From JALEFZ01 sp039820545 (GTDB lineage Bacteria > Bacteroidota > Bacteroidia > J057), in contig JBCBPW010000006.1 in assembly GCA_039820545.1 (NCBI GenBank), forward strand, positions 62,001 through 126,000: a stretch of 64,000 nt of DNA, written 5' to 3'. Of the stretch, positions 56,158 through 64,000 are shown one piece after another. Position 1 is the stretch's first letter, and each line of letters begins with the position of its first letter. The translations under genes and the position numbers were made by a program. The notes under the pieces are model-generated. The model was given only the letters and a program-made list of their open reading frames with translations. It was not told the DNA's origin and ran no database searches.

Positions 56158-59100
56158 TCAGTACCGGCAGACTCGAAACCCGACAAGATCGACGTCACGG
56201 CTGGGAGGGTAGTTGACGCGAAAGGCCACGCGGCAATTGTAAGCAAGGCTGACCCACGAGCCCCCACGAACCACATGAGAAGTTCCTGACTCAGGACCTT
56301 CAGGATTAGCCTTCGACGACGACGAATAGCTACCGTACCAGTCTTGGCACCATTCCCACACATTGCCCGACATATCATACAATCCAAGTATATTGGGTTT
56401 TTTGGTCTTGACAAGTGCTGTCTGATTTACGTTGTAAACTGCGTATTGATTCAAAAGGCTGTCAATATCTGTTCCTGCATATTTTGTTCGATTGCTTACC
56501 CCACCTCCCGCAGCATACTCCCACTCAGCCTCAGTAGGTAGGCGATACTTAAGACCTGTCTGATCCGATACCCACTGACAGTAGGCTTGGGCATCCTCCC
56601 AAGAGACATTGATTACAGGACGCGCTCCCCTACCCCAGCCTTCATCACTTGGCTTTTCTCGACCCGTAGCCTCACAGAAGTAATCATACTGCTCAAAGGT
56701 GACTTCTGTCTCTGCCATATAAAAATCAGATAGGGTGACTGAGTGGACAGGCTTTTCATCAGCAAAGCCTTCTTCTGATCCCATCTGGAAGGTACCACCT
56801 GGGATGAATATCATGTTGGGGAGGGGAATGGAGTCTGGTAAAGAGACCGAGTCATCCTCAATGTCTATGTTCGGTGCTTCTCTTAGTTCCTCCACCTCAA
56901 AAATCAATGCTCCCTTATCATTGTATCCCAATATGAGATTCCCTGTTCGATCGTAGATGTAGAGTACGGCATTGTCTTTATCCAAATTGTAGATGGAAAC
57001 AAATCGTTTCATGGCAGCTTCTACAAATCCCGTGCTATCACTCGTGATAAGTTGCTTAAGCTCCGTTTTCGCGAGTCTTATAGAGGCGTACTGTCCAGAA
57101 AGATTCAAGACTTTCTCCCCATTTCCTGGAGCTGTAGTAACTCCCGCAAAAGAAAGGTAGGAACCTAATTCTGTACTCCTTAACCACCTACTAAATGTTT
57201 TATTAGGGTTCCTATCAGACCTCAACCGCACCTCCCGCCTCACCACATTATCGGGATAAGGCTGCCAGCGAAAATCCTCCAAGGCAATAACCACTGGCTC
57301 AAATTGATCAACCTCTATCAACAGTCCTGACGTTCGATCAAAATTTGTATAAGGTATGCTTCCACTTGCAGAACCCGCCCTTTGAAAGAATCGAGCTGTC
57401 ACCTCAAGCGTATCCTCATCCTCGATGTAGAACACCCTGTACGAATAGATATTTTCAACAGGCTCACTGGTAGGAGAATATACAGGTCTGAAAACCTCTG
57501 GCAAATTCAACCCTAAAGAATCCTGAAACTTCAACTCAAATCGAGTCACTCGAAACACAGGAATCTGCAAAATGTCTCCGTCGCGATTATTCCAAAGTGC
57601 TTTGAGTTCATCCCATGTGTAACTGATCTGTCGATCAAAGCTCAGGCCAGAAGCTTCTAAATAGATCTCATCAAACTCTCCAGTCAAGGGAAGTCTTAAT
57701 GTATTTTCTTCATTCGTAGGTAAGAATACCGCCCCATAATTTTGACTGGTATTCTGAAATATGCGCCCGCTGAATCTTAAAGTCTGCGTCACATCCTCTG
57801 CATCCACCAGTTGTATGACCATCTGCTGGGGGGGATCCAAGACATCGAGGAAGAATGTCTCTACACTTGCATTTCCTCGCAGGGGTTTGAGATACCGCAG
57901 CGTCCTCAGATACCCTTGGGGTTGAGCCTCTACAGATATAATGCCCTGTGTAGCCAGTGCAAGGGTATCGGGTGGGATAGGAACGGAGATCTCACCCCGT
58001 GCATCTGTGGTGTAGCTACCTCCTGGTTCTAGCTTGATCGGGGCATTGGCGATGGGGGCGAGTGAAACCCTGTCTAGGAGTTGGACCTTGATGTATCGAA
58101 GATTGGGATCTACTTCGGGTTCAGGCTCCACATCGGTCAGATTCGCTCTGTCATAATCCTCCAAAAGCGTTTTTAGGTTGACAGGCATGACAGCAGCAAT
58201 ACTGTCGAAAAAGCGACCACGAGAATATAGCTGGATGTCTTGGAGAATCTTTCTGGCAGAATCTAATTCCGAGACACCGATAGAATTGATGTAGGCATTA
58301 GAAACTTCTGGATTAGACCTAAAAAACGATCTTCTATATTCATTCATCAAACTATCTCCCAAATAGCCATCTCCATACACACGCTGAAATTCCCTATAAA
58401 AGTAAAAATTGTATAACCCTCGAAGATGCTGCACATTTAGATAGTAGGGTTTATTGGCTGCAGGAACTCGAGCCAATACTTTCCCCTGATGCTTGACGAC
58501 TATGCCATTGTTGACTGTTGGCTGAAAGGTACTTGTAAAAGAGGAGTTTCCTCCTAAAAAATAGCCTGTCAGCCCTATGAGGGCAGGATATTTGAAGCAG
58601 AGATTTAATTGTTGGACTTGTTCATTGTAGAGCATCAATAGATGTGTAGAATCTGCCAGGGGATACCCATTGGGAGCCCGAAGATTCTTTGCCGATTGAA
58701 GGAGGCCATAAGCACTTTCCGAAGTATCTCCATTACCCAACCACTCTCTATTATCTCCCAAAGTATCTCTCTTATCCCGCCATTCCTCTATCGTTGCTAA
58801 GCCATCCAAATACTGCGCAATATCCACCGCCCGATTGTAATAGGCCATCGCCGAGTCCATCCGAATCTGATCCACCTCCAAAGGTGGGACACCAACTCCC
58901 TCTTTAGGATTCATCTGCACCAGCAGCCCATTCAACAGCATTCCTAACCCTAATAAGGTGAGCAAAGCACCCATCACCAGCTTCCATGTCAACCAAGGCT
59001 TGGGCTCAGGTTCTTCCAGCCAATCCTCTATGCTATTCGTAGCATTGGGGCTGAGGCCTGTAGCATCAGCTTTTTCCTGGATAATGAAGGTAAGTTCCTG

Positions 59101-61410
59101 TTCTTGCTCCAAGCTCAGCAAGCCCTTGTAGTAGATCGTGCGGAGCGCATCCTTATGATCAGGCAGACGTGGCTGCAAAGCAAAACGATGGACCACACCC
59201 GTAGCCTGCCAACTCAGCTCAGCAAAGCTGCCTTGAATCTGTTTCTTGACCTCTTCGTCTTCAAGTTCAGTCAATGCTGCCCTGCGCGCGATCTTTGCAT
59301 CATCATCGCTGAGGGCACGCAAGAAATCCAGACGAAGGGAGTTATTCAGACTGTTGTCGGCAAACCAAGGAATGCGACTGAGCAAGAGTAGACGATCGTG
59401 TGTCACAGCTATTCCCAAGGCTCTGCCTGTAGCGATGGTCAATGCCCAGTCAGGCTCATGATGCACAGCCAAAGCAGCTAGCCATCGGAAGAGGGATTCA
59501 TCCTGAAGATACTCGCGTACGTCCGAGACGGTTTCCCATGTGCGATAGCGGGCCTCTGGTAAGGGATACTTGCGCTGCATCTGCCGTTCGTGCGCGGCAT
59601 AGGGGCCTGACTCATATTCGTCCATTTGATCTAAAACCGATAGGCCCTCTCGTATACTGGCAGTCGTGGCAGGATAGAGCAGAAAATGTGAGTGAAGCAA
59701 AGCTTCCTGAAAAGACCATTCTTGGGGAGATTCTGGCGTAAAAATGATCCGTCGCTCCCATTGGAGCAATTCTTTTAGATGCTGGTTGTACAGAGAGGGG
59801 ACAAGCGAAGCATGAGGATTGATCAAGCCGTGGGCATCCCCCAAGATGATGAGTCGATGCCGTGGGAAGGCACGATTGAGTTCATTGAGCGTATAACGAC
59901 GCGACTGCTGAGGCTGCCAGAAATTTTCGAAACCTCCACTATGGTAACATACCGTCACCGGTGCTTCCTGCTGCTGAAAGAATTCAGCCAGTCGAGCAAA
60001 GAGTCGATCCTGCTGGTTGAACTCATCTTTGCGACGGATCAAGATCAGGTATTCCGAGCTACGCATCATAGCTTTCTCTTCCCAGACAGGAAAGCCCCCC
60101 TTCTCTATAGCCGAACGAATACTTTTCTCCCCATCAAATTCTTTTCGCAGGTCTTCTTCTCGTCTCCGCAGGATATCCGCCATCCGATAGAAGGCAAAGG
60201 GTACATCGATCCAGTGATCCCTCGACGCCCAGGGAATCGTGTAGGGAGCGACATCATGTACTTCTAGTTCATCGTTTCCATCTACTACTTTCTGTCTAGT
60301 CTCTGGCTGCCGCTCTCGCCACCACCACCATAGCAACAACATCCCAAGCAGCAAGGGAATCAACGATAGCAAACCATATAACTCACTGTAAGTATGGGTG
60401 GTATCAGGCTCATCCTTTTTGAGGGCCAGGAGCGGGACGACAGGCTTGCTATCGGTGAGGTTGTACGTGAGTTTTTCTCTTGTGTAACAGAAAATATCTC
60501 GCTTTACTTCTAGTTGAATCCTGATCTGATCTTCATTTCCCCGAAACACATAGCTTACTTGTGCGCCTGCAATCGTCGTATCTGGAAAATACCATAAGAC
60601 TTGTTCGCCAGAATCGAGTTTTTGATCGAAGGAAAAGGAAACCAGCGAATCCAGGGATAAACGGGTGTTGGAAGCAGGGGAGATGAGGTCTTGCTGAATC
60701 TGGGGAGGGTCACTACAAGACACGGTATGGAGGGAACGCGCACTGTAGGTATAAAATTCTGCTATGCGCTTACGTCCGAAAGGAAACTTCAACAAAGCCT
60801 CTCCCCCTCTCAACCCCAACGATAAGTTCCTCCCATATAGGGAATCAGGTATCACCCATTTGAGCTGTGAAACGGTATCATGAAGGATGATTTTCCATGC
60901 ATCATCAGAAGGAAGGGTCCGTTCAGATTCAATTTCTGCTATTTCCCAGAAAAATTTGACCTCTTCTGCTTCAATCAAATGTATCCCCCAAAGATCCCAA
61001 ACGATTCTTCCTTCTGTAGGAGTAATGTTCAACAGATTTATTTCCTCCCCCACCGATAGACGACCTCTTTGTGGCCCTTCAAAATACGTCAATGTAGGTT
61101 CATGAACGTAGAAAAGTGGAAGTGCCAATAAGAACGCAAGCAAAAGAATAATGGGTATCCCCAAAACTACTCCAATCTTACCCCAAACAGACTCCCAAGC
61201 GCTCTCCCACCATGCCTTCTGCCTGGGTAGCTCCAACTGCTTACATTCCTCCTGAAAAGCCTCAAAGATATCGTAGAAAAGCTGTTGCTGTTTGGCATTT
61301 TGAGCGAAGAAGGGAGCTAGGAGAAACTTCAGATCATCCCATTGATGGAGGTATTGAATCCCATTTTTTTGAACCAGCTCCCAAGCGCGCAGCTTGCGAC
61401 GGGTATCCAC
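56158..61410 (-). CDS. Membrane-spanning vWA-like/FGE giant protein of a MoxR conflict-type cluster
   Basis: The frame shown opens at a GTG and is 1750 aa. Coding clearly continues upstream to about 61494 (HIELPLEWLFARLEAAGFPV), giving a CoxE-like N-terminal helical domain. In residues of the shown frame: TM1 79-102; an outer segment 103-344; TM2 about 345-367, followed by basic WWWWRERQ. A vWA-like domain lies at about 450-590 (EYLILIRRKDEFNQQDRLFA, RHRLIILGDAHGLINPHAS) and lacks the MIDAS DxSxS. TM3 is at about 807-832. Beyond it are a carboxypeptidase-regulatory-like domain (about 1110-1190), further beta domains, and an FGE/C-type-lectin domain (about 1530-1750, MIFIPGGTFQMGSEEGFADE onward). 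The charge pattern puts the vWA in the cytoplasm and the FGE outside. The FGE catalytic cysteines are replaced, so it probably binds rather than modifies. Confidence 0.85.
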   Translation of the reverse strand: MDTRRKLRAWELVQKNGIQYLHQWDDLKFLLAPFFAQNAKQQQLFYDIFEAFQEECKQLELPRQKAWWESAWESVWGKIGVVLGIPIILLLAFLLALPLFYVHEPTLTYFEGPQRGRLSVGEEINLLNITPTEGRIVWDLWGIHLIEAEEVKFFWEIAEIESERTLPSDDAWKIILHDTVSQLKWVIPDSLYGRNLSLGLRGGEALLKFPFGRKRIAEFYTYSARSLHTVSCSDPPQIQQDLISPASNTRLSLDSLVSFSFDQKLDSGEQVLWYFPDTTIAGAQVSYVFRGNEDQIRIQLEVKRDIFCYTREKLTYNLTDSKPVVPLLALKKDEPDTTHTYSELYGLLSLIPLLLGMLLLWWWWRERQPETRQKVVDGNDELEVHDVAPYTIPWASRDHWIDVPFAFYRMADILRRREEDLRKEFDGEKSIRSAIEKGGFPVWEEKAMMRSSEYLILIRRKDEFNQQDRLFARLAEFFQQQEAPVTVCYHSGGFENFWQPQQSRRYTLNELNRAFPRHRLIILGDAHGLINPHASLVPSLYNQHLKELLQWERRIIFTPESPQEWSFQEALLHSHFLLYPATTASIREGLSVLDQMDEYESGPYAAHERQMQRKYPLPEARYRTWETVSDVREYLQDESLFRWLAALAVHHEPDWALTIATGRALGIAVTHDRLLLLSRIPWFADNSLNNSLRLDFLRALSDDDAKIARRAALTELEDEEVKKQIQGSFAELSWQATGVVHRFALQPRLPDHKDALRTIYYKGLLSLEQEQELTFIIQEKADATGLSPNATNSIEDWLEEPEPKPWLTWKLVMGALLTLLGLGMLLNGLLVQMNPKEGVGVPPLEVDQIRMDSAMAYYNRAVDIAQYLDGLATIEEWRDKRDTLGDNREWLGNGDTSESAYGLLQSAKNLRAPNGYPLADSTHLLMLYNEQVQQLNLCFKYPALIGLTGYFLGGNSSFTSTFQPTVNNGIVVKHQGKVLARVPAANKPYYLNVQHLRGLYNFYFYREFQRVYGDGYLGDSLMNEYRRSFFRSNPEVSNAYINSIGVSELDSARKILQDIQLYSRGRFFDSIAAVMPVNLKTLLEDYDRANLTDVEPEPEVDPNLRYIKVQLLDRVSLAPIANAPIKLEPGGSYTTDARGEISVPIPPDTLALATQGIISVEAQPQGYLRTLRYLKPLRGNASVETFFLDVLDPPQQMVIQLVDAEDVTQTLRFSGRIFQNTSQNYGAVFLPTNEENTLRLPLTGEFDEIYLEASGLSFDRQISYTWDELKALWNNRDGDILQIPVFRVTRFELKFQDSLGLNLPEVFRPVYSPTSEPVENIYSYRVFYIEDEDTLEVTARFFQRAGSASGSIPYTNFDRTSGLLIEVDQFEPVVIALEDFRWQPYPDNVVRREVRLRSDRNPNKTFSRWLRSTELGSYLSFAGVTTAPGNGEKVLNLSGQYASIRLAKTELKQLITSDSTGFVEAAMKRFVSIYNLDKDNAVLYIYDRTGNLILGYNDKGALIFEVEELREAPNIDIEDDSVSLPDSIPLPNMIFIPGGTFQMGSEEGFADEKPVHSVTLSDFYMAETEVTFEQYDYFCEATGREKPSDEGWGRGARPVINVSWEDAQAYCQWVSDQTGLKYRLPTEAEWEYAAGGGVSNRTKYAGTDIDSLLNQYAVYNVNQTALVKTKKPNILGLYDMSGNVWEWCQDWYGSYSSSSKANPEGPESGTSHVVRGGSWVSLAYNCRVAFRVNYPPSRDVDLVGFRVCRY
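56182..56253 (-). other. Candidate variable repeat in the giant FGE gene
   Basis: These 24 codons lie between GGSW and GFRV at the extreme C-terminus. Of these, 23 end in C or T. This is the same site as in the caspase-FGE protein and has a quite different residue content there. The pattern fits adenine-directed diversification of AAC or AAT codons. Confidence 0.45.
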
Positions 61411-61551
61411 AGGGAATCCCGCGGCTTCCAGCCGTGCAAATAGCCATTCTAGTGGGAGTTCGATATGTGGATGAGGCTTCAGGTGGTGATTGTTTTATGT
61501 GGGGGTGATGAATACGTGATGGTGGTTTTTTTGACTTTGCCATGGTGGTTT

Positions 61552-61581
61552 GGATTAACCACGCCGTGGTGGTGGTCCTAC
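61552..61581. repeat. REP-like palindrome, copy 3
   Basis: On the minus strand the element reads taggaccaccaccacggcgt and continues to ggttaatcc. It lies directly after the MoxR stop codon, in the same position as copy 1 after the coiled-coil gene. Confidence 0.7.
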
Positions 61582-61582
61582 G

Positions 61583-62533
61583 TTAGGGCATTTCAGATAT
61601 TTTTTTACCCTCCAACCAAGCTTGGGCCGCCTTTAGATCTGACTCTGTTTTGATGAGGAATGAGAGATTGTGTTTGAGCATGGTCTTCTTGTCTGCCCCA
61701 TCTAAGTCGAGATATTCCTTAAGGGCAAGGATACGTAGCCAACCGATCAGTTCTGCTGTTGCAGGTTTCTTGCGTTCTGCGCCCTCACGTATATCCGTAA
61801 ACAACTGGATGAGACGATCGTAGGCGTCGCCTGTATAGGGATGGTCCTCTCCGAGGTGTCGCTTGACAATCTGCCGGAGGCGATCTCCCTTTGGGAATTC
61901 AATGTGGAAGAAGGCACAGCGACGCAAGAAGGCATCAGGCAGATTTTTCTCCGAATTGGAAGTCATGATGATCACAATTTCCCCTGTCTCTCCCTTTGAA
62001 ATGGTTTGATTCTTTTCCTTAATAAAAAACCGCTTCTGGTCAATCTCATCCAGAATATCATTGGTAAAATCTCGGGGCGCTTTGTCGATCTCATCAATCA
62101 GCACTACAGAATTTTGGGCCTCAGGTTGGATCTTTGTGCGAAAGAGTGCAGGATATTCATCCGAAGGATTCGTCATGGCGATGGCTCGTCCCAAGGCTTG
62201 TAGCTCGATGAATGATTCGGGACCTTCTCCTGTTTTGGACAGGTTAACGGCTTGATAATGACTCAGGGCATCATACTGATAAAAAAGATCTCGGGCGATC
62301 GAAGTCGTTTTCGTCTGAAATCGCAGCGTCTCAGGATAAAAATCCTTCTCAGTATGCGCATTCAAATAAGCCACAGCCCAATCTGCCAGGCTTGTTTTTC
62401 CCGTACCAGGCTCCCCTGTCAGCAGCAGAGGTTGTCCGAGGCTACGTGCCCCATCAAGTGCGTGTAAGAGTCCTTCAGGTGGTATATAATCTATGGGTTT
62501 CATATGCTTTGTTTCATTTTGGGGTGCTGACAT
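61583..62533 (-). CDS. MoxR-family AAA+ ATPase
   Basis: A 316-aa ATPase. Walker A GEPGTGKT is at 40-47, Walker B VVLIDEID at 143-150, sensor-1 TSN at 191-193 and arginine-finger residues at 204-205. The C-terminal helical lid has the PATAELIGWLRIL element of the CoxD-like MoxR group. MoxR ATPases remodel or activate vWA-domain partners, which here is the adjacent giant protein. The start overlaps the upstream gene's stop by 20 bp, so translation is coupled; Met11 at 62503 is an alternative start. Confidence 0.93.
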   Translation of the reverse strand: MSAPQNETKHMKPIDYIPPEGLLHALDGARSLGQPLLLTGEPGTGKTSLADWAVAYLNAHTEKDFYPETLRFQTKTTSIARDLFYQYDALSHYQAVNLSKTGEGPESFIELQALGRAIAMTNPSDEYPALFRTKIQPEAQNSVVLIDEIDKAPRDFTNDILDEIDQKRFFIKEKNQTISKGETGEIVIIMTSNSEKNLPDAFLRRCAFFHIEFPKGDRLRQIVKRHLGEDHPYTGDAYDRLIQLFTDIREGAERKKPATAELIGWLRILALKEYLDLDGADKKTMLKHNLSFLIKTESDLKAAQAWLEGKKISEMP

Positions 62534-63647
62534 GTCCCTTGTTGTGATCGTTGACCAACTGGGTCAATACGGGGATGACGTCGGCCATGTCCATTTTATC
62601 TGTATCAGGAAAAAGTGCCCTTGCCATTTCCATGGGTGTCGTATACATAGGAATGAGTACATCGTATTGGTTGAGCCAATCGGCAATATCGTCATGCGTG
62701 ACCTGTTGTAGTAGTGGCAAAGCCTTGCCATACTGGGCATTTTGAAGTGCCTCGTGTACCTCTTTCTTCACTTCGGCATTGTCTTTCTCGTACTCTATCC
62801 CGAAGAAGAAAAAGAAGGCTGGCGCATCCTCATGCATTTCGCAGTTGCAAAAGTCCTCGTACAGTTTGCGCACCACTTGCGGAGTGATCCTTCGGTCCCA
62901 ATTGTAATCGTCAAGCTTTAGCAGAATAAATACCATGTCTGCAGGACCAAACCCATGGAGATCAGGGCTTTGCAACAAGTCGCTGATATTCTTTTTCAAC
63001 AAGGGTTGTTGACGATTCAAAGGCTCGAAGAAGTGGGCAAATAAGCCTTTGTAGACATTGATTTGAAAGACTTTGGGGTTGCGGTTGGCGCGGGGCTTAT
63101 AGTCCACAAATTTGATCCTGATTCCTGGGTCGTAGTCCCCTTTCTTCCAATTCTCCAGAAATCCCCCCAGCTCCATGCCTAGCCTGAGAAACAATCCTTC
63201 CTGCACTTGTCGTACATCTCCTTCGAGATAAAAAAAGTAAATCTTCTCTTTCTTGACTTCAAGAAATTCCTCCGGTGGATCGTAGTAAAACTCGGTAAAG
63301 GCATTGTTCTGCTCGCTGCGATTGCAGGCATAGATGTGCTTGTGCGGAACGGCCACATGCTGAGCTGCTTGTTCTTGCGCATAGGCATTTAGATCGACCA
63401 ACTGGATCTGACCGATCAATGCAAAAAGCGCCTTATCAATTTCATTGGAGCGGCGAATCTCATCTTTTTCATCCAATATCCCTTCCATGCTCTCACGTTG
63501 AAGGGCATTCCACCTTGTCTGTTGGATCTCAAATTGTTTGTAGACATCCTTTCCCTCCGCCAGTTCTTCTCTCACACGACCAAACAACACTTCGATCTCA
63601 CGATCGATGAGGTATTGTCTAAATTCACGTTTGAGCGCTTCTAGCAT
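62514..63647 (-). CDS. EAD11-like plus iSTAND-like signalling protein
   Basis: A 377-aa soluble protein and the first gene of the cluster. Residues 1-90 resemble effector-associated domain 11: a helical unit with QQTRWNALQRESMEGILDE and SNEIDKALFALIGQI, close to the EAD11 signature of an R-x-N-x-L core, a G-I step and an N-x-I end. Residues 100-370 begin with HIYACNRSEQNNAFTEF, like the C-x-R-x-x-Q opening of inactive STAND domains. No Walker motif is seen. EADs recruit partners with matching EADs in conflict systems. The domain names are inference from remembered signatures and should be confirmed by profile search. Confidence 0.7.
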   Translation of the reverse strand: MLEALKREFRQYLIDREIEVLFGRVREELAEGKDVYKQFEIQQTRWNALQRESMEGILDEKDEIRRSNEIDKALFALIGQIQLVDLNAYAQEQAAQHVAVPHKHIYACNRSEQNNAFTEFYYDPPEEFLEVKKEKIYFFYLEGDVRQVQEGLFLRLGMELGGFLENWKKGDYDPGIRIKFVDYKPRANRNPKVFQINVYKGLFAHFFEPLNRQQPLLKKNISDLLQSPDLHGFGPADMVFILLKLDDYNWDRRITPQVVRKLYEDFCNCEMHEDAPAFFFFFGIEYEKDNAEVKKEVHEALQNAQYGKALPLLQQVTHDDIADWLNQYDVLIPMYTTPMEMARALFPDTDKMDMADVIPVLTQLVNDHNKGHVSTPK

Positions 63648-64000
63648 GCAGGATCATAAGCAATTATCTATTAAAAATATGGCTTTTCGTAGCATTTCAC
63701 CAAATTTTGGCTCTCTTAATCTTATCAGGTGTATTTTCTGAGTTATTGAATAATTATTGCTCTATGTGCACACAAGAACATACAATGTATATCTGGCTGA
63801 GCATTTTTCCTGTCTTTGTCCCTTGTGAAGTACCCTTGACGTAGCCAAAATTCACCCTGGCGATCATTTGAAGTAGCGCCTAGATTGCTTCAAGAATACA
63901 TTTTCTCCAAATTGGGATCACAGATTGTCCATCCAAATGCAGAGGGAAAACAAGTGACAAGATGGAAGTTGCGTACATGGACATCCTACACTCGAAAAAG
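63648..64000. other. Upstream region of the conflict-type cluster
   Basis: These 353 bases up to the window edge should contain the promoter of the cluster. One plus-strand frame from about 63842 stays open to the edge (RLLQEYIFSKLGSQIVHPNA) but has no ATG, so it is not called as a gene. Confidence 0.4.

Noticed and set aside
63842..64000. Plus-strand frame open to the window edge
   Set aside because: It has no start codon, only about 53 codons are visible, and I recognise no family, so it cannot be called from this window.
43526..64000. Search for a DGR reverse transcriptase, template repeat, complete insertion sequence or CRISPR array
   Set aside because: No reverse transcriptase motif, no adenine-rich copy of either variable repeat, no intact transposase and no spaced short repeats were seen.

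Overview
The window reads as a chromosomal segment of a member of the Bacteroidota. Several proteins carry type IX secretion (T9SS) C-terminal sorting domains, both the short type-A form and the gliding-motility-associated type-B form. It also has a TonB receptor with an N-terminal carboxypeptidase-regulatory domain, a hybrid two-component regulator of the REC-kinase-REC-AraC type, Fur, Crp and TonB family members, and few recognisable Shine-Dalgarno sites. The very large PKD- and Ig-rich adhesins would suit a Saprospiria- or Cytophagales-like lineage, but I cannot name a genus from the sequence alone.

Layout. 0-11.7 kb holds mixed housekeeping and membrane genes: two lipoproteins, two short-chain dehydrogenases, a Crp/Fnr regulator, a fatty acid hydroxylase fused to DUF2147, a secreted M24 peptidase, dxr of the MEP isoprenoid pathway, a TonB-like protein with a PKD-like insert, and a 42-residue membrane protein. 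11.8-25.1 kb holds three consecutive giant cell-surface proteins (1866, 1539 and 787 aa) with type-B sorting domains. The largest contains 15 Ig-like repeats with a clear period of three. 25.3-43.2 kb is mostly ordinary: an AlbA_2 protein, purA, a STAS protein, Fur, a TonB-dependent receptor, a CoA transferase, a TPR lipoprotein, tilS, an acuI-type reductase, a secreted M4 metalloprotease and a phosphoesterase.

43.4-64 kb looks like an accessory region. It opens with a tRNA-Leu(CAA), directly followed by a decayed tyrosine integrase, the usual scar of island insertion. Next come a caspase-FGE protein, a decayed membrane gene, a TPR-type sensor kinase, a phage tail-fibre-like protein with an S74 autoprocessing domain, and the hybrid kinase-regulator.

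The most interesting locus is 54.9-63.65 kb. Four minus-strand genes read, in transcription order: an EAD11-like plus iSTAND-like protein, a MoxR AAA+ ATPase, a protein of more than 1750 aa, and a coiled-coil protein. The giant protein has a CoxE-like N-terminus, a vWA-like domain without a MIDAS motif, three membrane spans and a C-terminal FGE/C-type-lectin domain. I interpret this as a membrane-spanning variant of the MoxR-vWA conflict systems. The lectin domain would sit in the periplasm as a sensor, and the vWA domain would couple to MoxR in the cytoplasm. Its FGE C-terminus, and that of the caspase protein at 44.4 kb, have the codon pattern expected of diversity-generating-retroelement variable repeats, although no reverse transcriptase lies in the window. 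A palindromic REP-like element sits at each of three boundaries in the cluster. The giant gene's reading frame continues upstream of any ATG start, which suggests a frameshift or an unusual start.
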